From contig ATSW01003887.1 of the NCBI GenBank assembly GCA_000444245.1, positions 1 through 20,911 on the forward strand: 20,911 nt of DNA, given 5' to 3'. The notes below the pieces were generated by a model. It worked only from the letters and a program-made list of their open reading frames with translations, did no database searches and had not been told where the DNA came from. The position numbers and the translations under genes were made by a program. The stretch's first letter is position 1. The number at the start of each line of letters is the position of its first letter. Shown here piece by piece: positions 10,701 through 19,900 of this stretch. Source of the stretch: Botryllus schlosseri (lineage: Eukaryota; Chordata; Ascidiacea; Stolidobranchia; Styelidae).

Positions 10701-12228
10701 GGCTTCATTTCAATTTTTGAAAGTCCACCGGTACGCCACACATTTTTTGAAATTTTAGCGGTCCGCGAGGTGAAAAAGGTGCTCGCTTTAAAACCCGAGG
10801 TTTATTTGTAAGAAATTCGAAACAATCATTTTACTGTTGCGATCACATGAAAAAATAAATCAGCTAGCGCAATGGTTCTCAAACAGGGGTTCGCGAAACC
10901 TCTAAATTTGCGGCATGAATGAAAACCTATGCGATTTTATAAGTTGGTAATAATCATCACGCCGTAAATTTCTATCCAATTAAAAGTAGAAGTGGTGATT
11001 TCCAAAACATATCCAAGCTACTTCAAGTGGAAGTAGAAATGGTTGTCTGATAAATACTCAAGTATAAGTAGTTCAAAAGGAGATTTGTTCGAGGGGTCGC
11101 ATCATTTTAGCACTTTGCATGCATGCATCTTTGCGACTAAGGTGCAATTTCAAAAAGCTATGCAGGTACCGTGATACAAGGGCTACTTCGCCAAGTTGAT
11201 ATTGCCATTTCACTCGCAAAAGTTTTGGAATATATACCAAATCTACTTTGCAATGGCCAATAAGGGTAGCGTAACTTAGAGATATTTGGAAAACATTTTG
11301 TATATCAATCTGTCAGTCTTAGTGATCAATGACAGTCGGACAGACAGAATTCCTGAATCCTGAAGAATTTTTCTAATATGTCCCAATGGGCTGAAGCCTC
11401 CATGCGACACTTAATTTCTCCTTTTATAGGGATAACCATGATATTCCAGAAGACCTACAAATGAGCTGTTGGATAGAAAAAAGATGCTGGACGTGATATA
11501 TGTTCATTGAAAGCTATGCTTTTCAATTTTGGTGCTTCATGTTGCGGTCAGACGCAAAGGTGTCGTCAGAAGCGATACACGTTTTTATTACATTCGCCTA
11601 GAAATTCTATTTCGGCCCTCGTTCCTATCAAACGCGAGGAATTCCAAGTTACAGAAATTCCAAGATTCGCTTCTTCCATGCAGCTGCAGAAATCCGATTA
11701 AGGGAATTCGCCTTGAAACAAAAGTATATTCATCAATTCCACGTATAGTTCGATGTCGTTTTCAACAAAAGCATTTTTTTCAGATTACGCTAGCTTACAG
11801 CTAATATTTGCTCCCCAGGCAGATTATGACTGCAGAGATATTGAGCTAAATTTAAACTAATACTTGAGTAGGTATACGCCCGGGCCTGGACGGACAAAAA
11901 GGGGTCAGCGAAGCCAAAAATGTCTAGATCCATATTAGCAACGCAGGGATATCAAGTTCTAGATATCCCTGTAGCGACGATACGGCGCTACGTATAATAA
12001 TTTAAGAATAAAGATATACTGTTTCAATTACCTCAGATTCTCCTCAATATTTTTGTTTGATATCGTATTTGCAATTGCTTTCCTTGCGTTAGGATCGGCC
12101 ACTGGAGGAATAACGGGAGAGGACGTTTCTCCTCTGCTATAGTAGCCTATAATCACACCGACAGCGATTCCGACGGCCGCTCCAAGGGCAGCATATAATA
12201 TGAGTTTCCTTGTAATTTGATCCGTCAT
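4799..12228 (-). CDS. Glutamate carboxypeptidase II-like M28B metallopeptidase, exons 1-9 (3' part not found)
   Basis: Exons on the minus strand: 12228-12032, 8370-8192, 7932-7823, 7720-7598, 7156-6977, about 6915-6720, 6682-6597, 5444-5242, 5016-4799, about 497 codons. The start ATG at 12228 has an in-frame TAG two codons upstream. Exon 1 gives a short tail and a hydrophobic signal anchor ([20 protein letters not shown]), so a type II membrane protein is expected. Later blocks match human GCPII from memory: [43 protein letters not shown], then the catalytic core [30 protein letters not shown] and [10 protein letters not shown]. These supply four of the five zinc ligands (H, D, E, D) and the general-base Glu; the fifth, a His, belongs to exons not seen here. 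Exon 9 ends in phase 2 with GTAAGT, so more exons are expected, but none was recognised down to base 1. Junctions 3/4 and 5/6 do not splice cleanly and intron 6 is only 37 nt. The family trims acidic or other C-terminal residues from peptides outside the cell; the substrate here is unknown. Confidence 0.87.
5584..5905 (+). mobile_element. tRNA-derived SINE with CAA-rich tail
   Basis: The head carries a pol III A box (TAGCATAGTGG at about 5595) and a B box (GGTTCGAGTCC at about 5643), spaced as in a tRNA. A tRNA-unrelated body of about 200 bp follows, and then an (AAC)n-like tail at 5862-5903. It is flanked by TAAAGTT at 5577-5583 and 5906-5912, a 7-bp target duplication. It lies in intron 7 of the left peptidase gene, antisense to it. 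The intact boxes and duplication suggest a fairly young insertion. Confidence 0.85.
6048..6460. repeat. 16-bp minisatellite, about 25 diverged units
   Basis: The consensus is close to GCATGGTGACACATGA. Between 6277 and 6450 consecutive units keep exact 16-nt spacing with few exceptions, while the left part is more diverged. It lies in intron 7 of the left peptidase gene. Confidence 0.85.
6683..6719 (-). other. Predicted 37-nt intron 6 of the left peptidase gene
   Basis: Exon 6 ends HSS plus AG at a GTATTG donor, and exon 7 starts T-AAA-ATG after ATTACAG. The phases match (2 plus 1) and the joined protein HSSSKMRMHV aligns with human FSTQKVKMHI. Direct read-through meets a TAA, so something must be removed here. 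Other short introns in the window are 61 nt or more. Confidence 0.5.
9449..10790. mobile_element. Degraded hAT-type element in intron 1
   Basis: The left end is CAGTGGTTCTCAACCGCCGG followed by GTCCGCG. The right end, near 10770-10790, has AGCGGTCCGCGAGGTGAAAA before it fades. Both match the common animal hAT end with CCGGTCCGCG. The left flank is CTCTAGAG; no clear matching copy was found on the right. Internal frames are short and no transposase is recognised. An inverted block of the 0.4-kb repeat lies inside (10200-10320). Confidence 0.6.
10200..10320 (-). repeat. Inverted front block of the 0.4-kb repeat
   Basis: On the minus strand it reads CACTTCGTCAGCCC, AAAAAACGTTTG, GGGCGATAAGCCAAACTTC and GGGGCTTCGCCCCCAGAC, in the same order as at 700-805. 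It has the short internal palindrome GGGGCTTCGCCCC, also partly kept at 423-435. It is nested in the 9449-10790 element. Confidence 0.7.
10870..11115. mobile_element. Fragment of a hAT-type element
   Basis: Starts CAATGGTTCTCAAACAGGGG then TTCGCGAAACC, a typical hAT left end. A matching right end was not found; GAGGGGTCGC near 11092 may be an internal remnant. The right boundary is a guess. Confidence 0.4.
11944..11971. repeat. CAGGGATATC palindrome, 28 bp
   Basis: CAGGGATATC and GATATCCCTG are exact inverted copies around an 8-nt loop that contains AGTTCTA, as in the palindrome at 69-106. It lies in intron 1, about 60 bases from the exon 1 donor. Confidence 0.55.
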
Positions 12229-12731
12229 AGCCTAGCGAATAAGAATAAGCGGGTCCTAACCAGCTGGAATTAAAATCCTTAAATGTTTGATCGCAAATAA
12301 GAGTCAGTTTCTTGCTCCAGCGTTTTCCACATTTTCGTGACGATTAGTGGGTAAAAGTCAGGTAATTTCTTCTAGAATTGTCACTTGAAAGCATAATTTT
12401 AGATATGCCTTCGCCTTGGCCTGGTGGAAGATATTTCTACTTTTGGAGCCCATACTGCTCTGTAGAATCTGTAGTATCTAATTGCACTATGCAACACATT
12501 TATGTCTATTATTTTATGATTTAGTATGACCTAAATCAATAACACTGAGCATTCAATAGGTTCAAACTTTGGTTCTGACTTGAAATCATGTTATGGTGAT
12601 TTTAACAGCGGTCGTTTGCACCAGAAGTAATTATTACACCAACAGCACAACCTAAATGATTAATTTAGCTAAGGATTATTCAATATTCGCAATGTTAGGC
12701 AAATTGTCAATAAGATTAATCGGCTATAATG
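12229..12731 (-). promoter_or_regulatory. Upstream region of the left peptidase gene
   Basis: This should hold the 5' UTR and promoter for the ATG at 12228. It is AT-rich and has no obvious TATA box or other motif I can defend. It is bounded on the far side by the hAT element at 12732, so unique upstream sequence is only about 500 bp. Confidence 0.3.
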
Positions 12732-13215
12732 TAGGGTGACCATATTTTGGAATCGGGAAAGAAGGACACTTTTTCAAAACTTTCAAACTTAGAATACCGG
12801 TGGAAAATCCTGAAAAAGTGGTAAATTTTGACCACTTCGTAGTCGGTTAACTAAAAAAAGGTCAACATTCTCGCCAGCGACCAAAATACTGTTTTTTCCT
12901 TCACTTTATCAGGTGGTTGACTTAAAAGAGGTCAACTTTCTCACCGGCGACCGAAATACTGTTTTTCCTTCACTGTATCAGGCGGTTGACTAAAAAAAGG
13001 TCAAATTTCGTCCAGCTCCCGAAATACCCGCCTGAGGGTCCCTTCGGTGCTGATTTACGGCATCTCAGTCGAATTTTGCTATAAATTCGAGCAAAATTCC
13101 TAAAAAAGAGGACAAAATCTCAAAAACGAGGACATTTAGGCGTCCTCGAAGGACATTTTCAAAAACCCGAAAAAGGAGGACAAATCTTCCTGAAGAAGGA
13201 CGTATGGTAACCCTA
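12732..13215. mobile_element. hAT-type element, 484 bp, with internal 69-bp tandem repeat
   Basis: Ends are TAGGGTGACCATA and, on the minus strand, TAGGGTTACCATACGTCC. The flanks CTATAATG (12724-12731) and CTATAGTA (13216-13223) match at 6 of 8 positions, a diverged target duplication. Three tandem copies of a 69-70 bp unit start at 12841, 12911 and 12980 (the last partial), each with GGTCAA...GCGACC-AAATACTGTTTTT-CCTTCACT. The right part is rich in AGGACA words. Confidence 0.75.
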
Positions 13216-14512
13216 CTATAGTAACACAATGGTATTTTATGGAGTATAGCGATTTTCCATACTTTTGCCTGGAGGAGAGTATCGTTTTGGACAACTTGTC
13301 TCAGATAGACTTCACAATGTTTAGAGACAAGTTTCAGCCTAATCTGAATCTTAATGGATACCAAATCTATTTTAAGTTGGTTGGACATGAAATTTAAAGC
13401 AGTCTCAGTAACACGTAGGCTACCCGAAGTTATGATAGCAGTTGTGTTAATTGTCTGGACAATGTTGCATCTGGCGATTGCGCAGTACGCAAGTGACGGA
13501 TGTACGAATAATTCCCCGCACGAGTGCAGAAATGCGTGAATAGGAGACGAGTGCTTCTCGGATCGATTCTGGACTACTGCGACGTAGCTGACGCTGACGG
13601 ATTCCATGGCTGGAATGGAGGTCATTTCCGCGGTAGGATCGCTATTTCGTGGTACCAGATCTCGTTCAGCACGTGAATCTACGCACAAATGACTCACTTT
13701 ATTCGCTAGCCATTTTTATCGTCATACCTGAAATTACACTTCGGACCAAGGTCACGTTTGTTCTGTATGTTGATACTTTTACAAAGATAGGCTTTACTTT
13801 GAGTTCCTAAATTGTCACAAGCTAAGCTTTGCAAGTTGCGCGATGTTATTCCATTAAATTCGTAATGCGCCAGATGGCAAAACGCGAATAACCTTATACC
13901 GACCTCCAAGTATATTGTGAAGATTCCTGTTTATGATTAACAACTGCGAATTCGCAGTGCCGTTTCCGTGTCAGTTATAGTGATCGAAAGCGTGGTTGCT
14001 TGCCTAACATTTGAACTGTCTTTAGGTTGACGTCCGTCTGGTACCCTATCAACGGAGCAAAGTCTTTTGCGCTCCACCTTGTACTGACATTTGCTCTACC
14101 GTCGCTACATTTTAGTTTGCACTAATGCTATATGCACTGAAAGGTAAGGGAAAGCTTAGTCTATACTCTATACAGACGTAATAATATTTAGGTGCCTACA
14201 CTGCCTTATGTAGCATATATCGATGTGAAGTATCTCCCGAGTCTTAATTACTCTCGATGCGATGCTCAACATTTACGCACATTCGCTCAACCTTCCTCGT
14301 CCTCGTCTACCACTCAAATGTATAAAATTAGTAAAAAGGGCAAGGAATCCCGACTTTCATCAATCCATCTTCATTGCTTGGTTCCTCATACATACTCTAA
14401 ATCAATACCTCTCATCAATGAATAGTAGAGGAAGTATTGGAGACGATTCAGTCAACCGTCCCTAAGGCAATCCCAATTCTTCAAGTAAATTTTTGTGCGT
14501 ATAGACTTAGAC
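13216..14512. other. Intergenic sequence without a confident gene
   Basis: Lies between the two peptidase loci. The long minus-strand frame at 13065-13697 overlaps the neighbouring transposon, and its protein has no recognisable feature. The only suggestive item is a plus-strand signal-peptide-like stretch at 13432-13535. Nothing is recognised in 13700-14500. Confidence 0.45.
13432..13535 (+). CDS. Possible first coding exon of a secreted Cys-containing protein (very tentative)
   Basis: From the ATG at 13432 the frame reads MIAVVLIVWTMLHLAIAQ, a plausible cleavable signal peptide, then YASDGCTNNSPHECRN, which resembles the start of an EGF-like repeat. A GTGAAT that could serve as a donor follows at 13536 (phase 2), just where the frame would otherwise end at TGA. 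No partner exon with further cysteines was found on the plus strand to the right. The longer frame starts at 13354. Chance is a real possibility. Confidence 0.18.
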
Positions 14513-16985
14513 TAGTGGTTCTTAACCTGAACTCCAGCGCCCCCAGAGGCGATTTTGATGTTGAAGGTGGCGGAAACGCTCAGGACGCGAAATGGGGGGC
14601 GCTGATGGAAAATGGCGTCGCAGTAGACGTTGTGAGGGACATATGATTAATGATTATTTAGTAGAACAATAGTTCTATATATCCCGGAGTTCTCATTGCC
14701 AATTAACAGTCAACAGAATCTTTCAAATCTCGAAATTTTTCGTCGCCCTCTTTGCGAATATATAACGGCGATGTTTGCAACATGTTTGCTTGAATGCAGA
14801 GGCTTATTATAATTCATGTAAAATGAATTGCGCGCACTTTTAGACCGACAAATGTCCGTTAAAACACCCCCGTTACGCTGGTTCGGGATATTTTCCACAA
14901 AATGCTGCGTGCTAGCTATTGCATCCAGCAGCGCACGCTGTGTCGAAATCGAAGAAACACTGTACCACTTTTGAGAGTGAGAGCCATTTTGTAGATCAAA
15001 GACGATCTGAAGCTTTTTCGCGAAAATGATTAATATTTCTTCATTTTATCATAAATGAACAACAACCTCACTGGAACGTTACATAATATGGGTTGCTTTG
15101 TTTGGATTACATTCATGTTAAAGTTTATAACNTGGTGCGGTACTACATTAAATGTGAGCGAGAAAAGATCTGTACCACATTCTCAGTTGATTTACTAGTC
15201 ACACAAAGCAATATAATTATACCCAGAACCAGTGCTTTTCAACCTGTTGGATGGTATACTGAAAAAAAGATTGTGCAGATGACAAACGTGTTGCGCATGA
15301 GTGCGGATGAGCAGGATTGTAATGACTCGAGTCAAGATTTTCTGATGACTCGACTTGACTCGAGTCATTTTCCCAAAATACGGGAAATGACTCGACTTGA
15401 CTCGAGTCAATCTGTGTGTTGGGTTGACTTGGACTTGAGTCATTGCGCATGACTCGAATCAAGTCGTATGACTCGAGACTCAGACGGCCAAGACCGACAT
15501 TTCATTATAATTTCGAAGAATAGTAAAGCAACCACACTATATTGGGATTTTGTCTATCGGTACTGGTACTTGAAAATGCGACCTAAAACTGCTAAAAGTG
15601 AGGAAAATTATTATAATATAAAAGCGAACCATTCGATATCAATAAACAGAGTTTTAAAAAGTGAGTTTCACACTTCTTTAACTGGAAACTGAGCAGTCAA
15701 CACAATGACTTGAACTCGGACTCGAGTCATAGTACCATGACTCGGACTCGACCACTTTGATCGCTGACTTGGACTCGAACGCGAATCGGTGGTGAATTGA
15801 AAATAACTTGACTTGACTCGAGTCAAAACTACAAAAATGAGATTGACTTGTGACTCGGAGCCTTGTGACTTGGTTACAACCCTGCAGATGAATGACGATG
15901 GAAATCCAGATGAGGGCGGATGCAAATCATAAAAAGTGGAATAATTCATATGTACCCATAGGAAATTCAAGTGTAGTGGCTCCCTAATTTTTGTTGTTAC
16001 AATGTAATTGTAAAATCTTGTTTGACTTATGACGCACCAGTATTCGTAGCTTTTATAATAACTATTTCTCACACAAGCCGTAGGAAAGTAATCTTCGCGC
16101 TCTATAATGAAAAACCTGATTCAAGACGGGTGTAATGGCAGGCTTACAGTGCATCAGCCCGTCTGAGCCTTCGAGACGCGGGAAAAAAATGACGTGAAAT
16201 TAACTTTCTGTTTTCTTTGTCTGAACAATCATCATATTTTCGTAATAACGTTTCGATTAGCAAGAGACACAAAAATATTAGTAAATAGCATCATCAGACC
16301 CACATTTTGAAGTTAATGTAACGCAGATTTCCCCCGTAAGGGTTGTGAACGTTTGGGTCGCCACTGCACCAGATCTGTTAATATCCATGCAATATTTGTT
16401 TAATTTCTTGCAAAAACATTTCTTAGCGTTTCGCGGGATTTCCTGTGAATAGTTTTTACATAGCCAACGTCACTGTCTTGGGCAAACTAGCCAATAAGCG
16501 AGACACCCACAAAAGATAACTGGATAACGAAAATGACCTTTGTATTACACAAATTGGTTTGAATTCATGGTAAGATTGGTATGACAGGTTTCTCTGGAAA
16601 ACGCATCTGGATGCTTTATAGTCTTCTTGTACAAAGTCCAACACTTAATTGGCCGAAAGGGGTTTTAGTGCACTATAGTTGAAATCTAAACGAGGCAAAA
16701 GAATAGTCTTTTTAATGAGCCGGATGGCGCTCAAAAAGGTCGAAAAGCACTGCCCAAGACAATTAACTTCTCCGTATTGCCAATTGCAGAGATGAATTCG
16801 GGATGTGTACACACGCAATTCAAACGCAAAGTATTTCCGATAGTATAAGTCCCAACCCTAAAAGACCGATCGCAATTCGACCTCTTACCCATTGCTTTTT
16901 TACTACCGTCTTTAAAATGTGGGGGACGCCAGACCTAGGCAATTTTTGAAAAGGGGCACTGGAGGAAAAAGGATAAGAGCCACTG
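14513..16985. mobile_element. Probable second composite hAT-like element, opposite orientation
   Basis: The left end TAGTGGTTCTTAACC with the AGCGCCCCC block, GGAAACGCTCAGG and GCAGTAGACG-TGTG matches the right 180 bp of the 236-3077 element on the minus strand. The right end (AATTTTTGAAAAGGGGCACT, then GGAGGAAAAAGG and CACTG) matches the left end of that element, inverted. Flanks ACTTAGAC and ATATAGAT match at 5 of 8. The interior lacks the 0.4-kb tandem repeat but holds the nested element at 15312-15884. The two ends could also belong to separate fragments. Confidence 0.5.
15312..15884. mobile_element. GACTCGAGTC-rich hAT element, 573 bp
   Basis: The left end is CAGGATTGTAATGACTCGAG; the right end on the minus strand is CAGGGTTGTAACCAAGTCAC. 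Flanks CGGATGAG (15304-15311) and CAGATGAA (15885-15892) match at 6 of 8. Both arms are packed with TGACTCGACTTGACTCGAGTC motifs in both orientations around a plain AT-rich centre (15480-15690). Fragments of the family lie at 3130-3254 and 19631-19755. Confidence 0.75.
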
Positions 16986-18120
16986 ATATAGATAAATATA
17001 CTTTGATCTGACATCTGACATTCATTGGAAATTCAGGGCTGCGTGGATTATTGACTGAAATAGCACAAGATATGGTGTCTGTGGCGACGGTAATTTTAGT
17101 ACACTTTCCTCTGCTTGACAGAATGAGACTGTCAAAACCTAACGAGTTACAGTATAATTTTTAGACCTATACGCCACGCGTTTCCATCTCTGATGTAGAC
17201 CATGATTAAAGTGGGGTTAGAGGACAAAGATACATTGAGTATGATAATGTAGCGCAGATACGAATGAGTTCGAGAAACTTGCAACTAACATATCTACGCA
17301 AATAGCCCAATCGATGTTCAATGCTGTATTTGTCGCCAGCAAAAAAGTCCCTATATTCAATAAACTTGTTATCATCGGAATGAAATAGCTTAACCAAGCC
17401 AAGTATTCGTCATCAACTAATCGGCATAACGCATCCGAACGACATTCGTATCTCGTCAAAATGATCTGCACTGAGCCTTCCATCGATATGTCACTCAATA
17501 AATAGAATAAGCAGAAGTGTCACAAATTGTGATCGGCGGGCAGCATTCTTGCGGTGATGGACGTCTTCAAGTCATACTATCGCCTTCCTGCCTTTACTTG
17601 GTGGCTCAATATTGCGACGTATTGGACGCTAACAATCACAACCAACGCTGAGCGTTCGAAGGTTCATAAGTTCTGCCATTGACAAACATCTGTTGGATAA
17701 TCCAGCCTGTGCAAGAAATTATCGAGACGATAAATTTCGCATCATCGGGAGGGGCCGCTCACACTTTCATCTGCGTGCCTTGGAGTCGACATTTATCAGA
17801 ATACATCAGCCCAAGCTTTGTCAACAAAAGGAGTTCGTGTACCATCTTATAATAGTACATTTAACGCACTCTTATTCGAGATCTCATTTCATGCTGGTGA
17901 CGTCATATTTCGAGATACGATTGTTGATATAAAATGTTCTTTCCAATTCTCTGCTAGTTGCTGACGATTGCCCCTGTTGAAAATATTCGGGTTCATTTCA
18001 ATACGAATATACTATTTAAATCAATGAAAGGACTACACCTAGATTGCTGTCGGATAACGAGTCATGTCTAATCATTGCCCCCACTACTACTAACGACCAC
18101 AATATCAAATTGAAAATATT
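16986..18120. other. Sequence downstream of the right peptidase gene
   Basis: Should contain the 3' UTR of the right gene next to 18121. I found no AATAAA on the minus strand, no RNA gene and no repeat with clear ends. Short frames at 17206-17498 and 17693-17932 carry no recognisable motif. Confidence 0.4.
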
Positions 18121-19205
18121 TTAAGAGTCTTCAAAATGATATCCGGAATGTTTGTTCGAATAGCCAGATATCGGCACGATATCTTCGAGAGTAGACGCAG
18201 CCGATCCGAGATGATAAAGAAGAATGGAGTATTGTCGACGAACCTGCAATAATCGCTATGTCTTAAGAAACTACCAAGACTAGATTAGATTAAACGCAAA
18301 CTTAACATACTTCCTCCCAGCGTGGATCGGTAGCATCACCGATTTCAAACATAGAGTCGACTAGACCCGGAAATGCAGCTCCCCCATACGTGTTGTGTAA
18401 ACTCGGTGCATATACCACATGACTGAAAATCCCCTCACATTACAGAACACGCAGGCTTAAGGTAATTGAAAAATTATACTTCGCACCTATATTGGTTTCT
18501 GCCTTCAATTCCATTTTTATCGATAAATGCCCTTTCGAATAGCATAAGCTGGTCGTTGGCGGAACGCAATGCCAGAGCGCTAAATTTGATTACGAATATA
18601 CGTTAGTTAAGCACACGAATCTCATCTACTTAGAAAATACTTTTTCATATCCACTTCGGCCAGCCTGCTGTGGAATGCGACTGCAGATGCCGTTAAGTTA
18701 TCCACCGCCATGACGAGGTCATCTGTAGAATTAGAGGCGCGGTTGCTACTGCGAATCAGTGACAGCTTGAAAGACAGCACGATCCACAAACCAGTATTTA
18801 TTGAGCCGCTCGTCCTCATCGCGTCACCGTACTGTGACAGCATCACTTCCATGTCTGCTTTGATTCTGGCAACATATTCTTGGATGTCAAACGGCAACAA
18901 CGGTTCATCAGCCAGATTTCTGGTCATTTCAGCAACTATTCTCGCCGCAGCTTGATGGTATTTGAAGCCGGGGTCTACCACATTGTTAACCAGATCGAAT
19001 GTCTCGTACACGGAGTGATATACTGGATAACTCGCAATACCGAGTGCCTGAAAATGGTACGAACTTAGTAATTTCAACAGTGCATTTTATAGAAAATTAG
19101 CTCAACAATGGTACCGGATCTCTTTCGTAAGATACATCCAAACACGTGATACCAGTCAACTGAAGAAACATGGTGTAATCACTTCCCGAACCAAGTGTAC
19201 TCATG
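18121..19205 (-). CDS. Glutamate carboxypeptidase II-like M28B metallopeptidase, C-terminal six exons (5' partial)
   Basis: Exons on the minus strand: 19205-19115, 19047-18792, 18722-18641, 18579-18487, 18422-18311, 18243-18121. All junctions are GT-AG and in phase, and a TAA stop lies at 18123-18121, giving about 251 residues. Recognisable blocks in order are LGSGSDYTMFLQLTGI, YPVYHSVYETFDLV (its His is the fifth zinc ligand), DPGFKYHQAAARIV, then the helical dimerisation domain with NDQLMLFERAFID, HVVYAPSLHNTYGG and FPGLVDSMFEI. The last exon starts VRRQYSILLYHLGSAASTLE and runs about 17 residues past the human end. The five introns are 61-69 nt. The human arginine-patch stretch SGRARYTKNW is replaced by TCLDVSYERDP, and the pocket Lys of HNKYAG is Thr, which resembles NAALADL1-type proteins more than GCPII. 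The first exon expects a phase-2 donor; no upstream exon was found up to the right edge. No AATAAA was seen downstream. Confidence 0.9.
18723..18791 (-). other. In-frame, stop-free 69-nt intron of the right peptidase gene
   Basis: Reading straight through gives an open frame, but the 23 extra residues have no counterpart in human GCPII or NAALADL1. Splicing at G|GTTTGT and TTCTACAG|AT joins MRTSGSINT to DDLVMAVDNLT, which aligns without a gap to the human helix region. The length is a multiple of three and there is no stop codon, so a retained form would still be translated. Confidence 0.6.
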
Positions 19206-19630
19206 CTGAAAGGAAGATACGAAAATAACATTGGTCACTCAGCACTTTTTGGTATTGGGCTTCGTGGCTGACACCTATCAACCGTTCCAGCATTGCGCCG
19301 GTGCGTAAAAGTTTAGTGCGGTACATGGCCGCAACATTGTTACATTTTTGTAATCGTTACATCATCCTTTCTCACTAGAATAAATTTGTTTGCTCTTGAT
19401 TGCGATACCATGACTACTCAGGACCATGACTGAAATGTTTGGCTGGTTTTGGAATTAATAATTCCGACCATTGAATACCCTGCGAACTCAGCAAACACCT
19501 GCGAATAACTTTTTTGCGATATCGCATTTTCAATTGCTGAAACAAGGGCCTTTTATGAAAATGATTCATACGAATCATATTCATCCTAAGCGCGATATAC
19601 TGGCAGTGACTGCAGATACAGACACTTTAC

Positions 19631-19755
19631 CAGGGTTGTAATGACTCGAGTCCGACTCGAATCACAATTTTTTGGTGAATCGACTTGACTCGAGTCATTT
19701 TTCCATTGCGTAAATTGGCTCGACTCGAGTCAAATTGTGAATTGACTCGACTTGT
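19631..19755 (+). mobile_element. Partial GACTCGAGTC-type hAT element
   Basis: Starts CAGGGTTGTAATGACTCGAG, the same left end as the 15312-15884 element, followed by several ACTCGAGTCA motifs. The right end is lost or altered where it meets the CCATAC repeat; GACTTGTATCCAGGG may be a degraded terminus. Confidence 0.6.
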
Positions 19756-19900
19756 ATCCAGGGCATGGTATGGTATGGTATGAAACGAGGATTTTCCATA
19801 CTCCATACTTGCCTTACTCTCTCCATACCATACTTGCAATTTTCCATACCATACCAACATTGTTCCATACCCTACTTGATACATATTCCATACTTTCAGA
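19756..19900. repeat. CCATAC / GTATGG repeat block
   Basis: GGTATGGTATGGTATG at the left is followed by scattered TTCCATACCATAC words, so the block can fold back on itself. Spacing is irregular (about 15-25 nt). It may be the end of another transposon starting CAGGGCATGG, but no matching end was found. Confidence 0.55.

Larger units (their letters stand above)
8371..12031 (-). other. Intron 1 of the left peptidase gene, transposon-rich
   Basis: Bounded by donor AG|GTAATT after exon 1 and acceptor GACAG|A before exon 2; the phase fits and yields [14 protein letters not shown]. It carries the hAT-type elements at 9449-10790 and 10870-11115. In 8406-9440 and 11120-11940 I see no gene or clear repeat. 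Confidence 0.7.

Noticed and set aside
13065-13697. 210-residue minus-strand open frame
   Set aside because: It is the longest frame in the window, but it runs into the 12732-13215 transposon and shows no domain, signal or family-like motif.
15093-16072. Overlapping frames on both strands
   Set aside because: They mainly translate the GACTCGAGTC repeats of the hAT element, and their Ser/Asp/Val-rich words are repeat artefacts.
17206-17498. Minus-strand frames with hydrophobic stretches downstream of the right peptidase
   Set aside because: They are short, overlap each other in two frames, and have no family resemblance or splice link to the gene.
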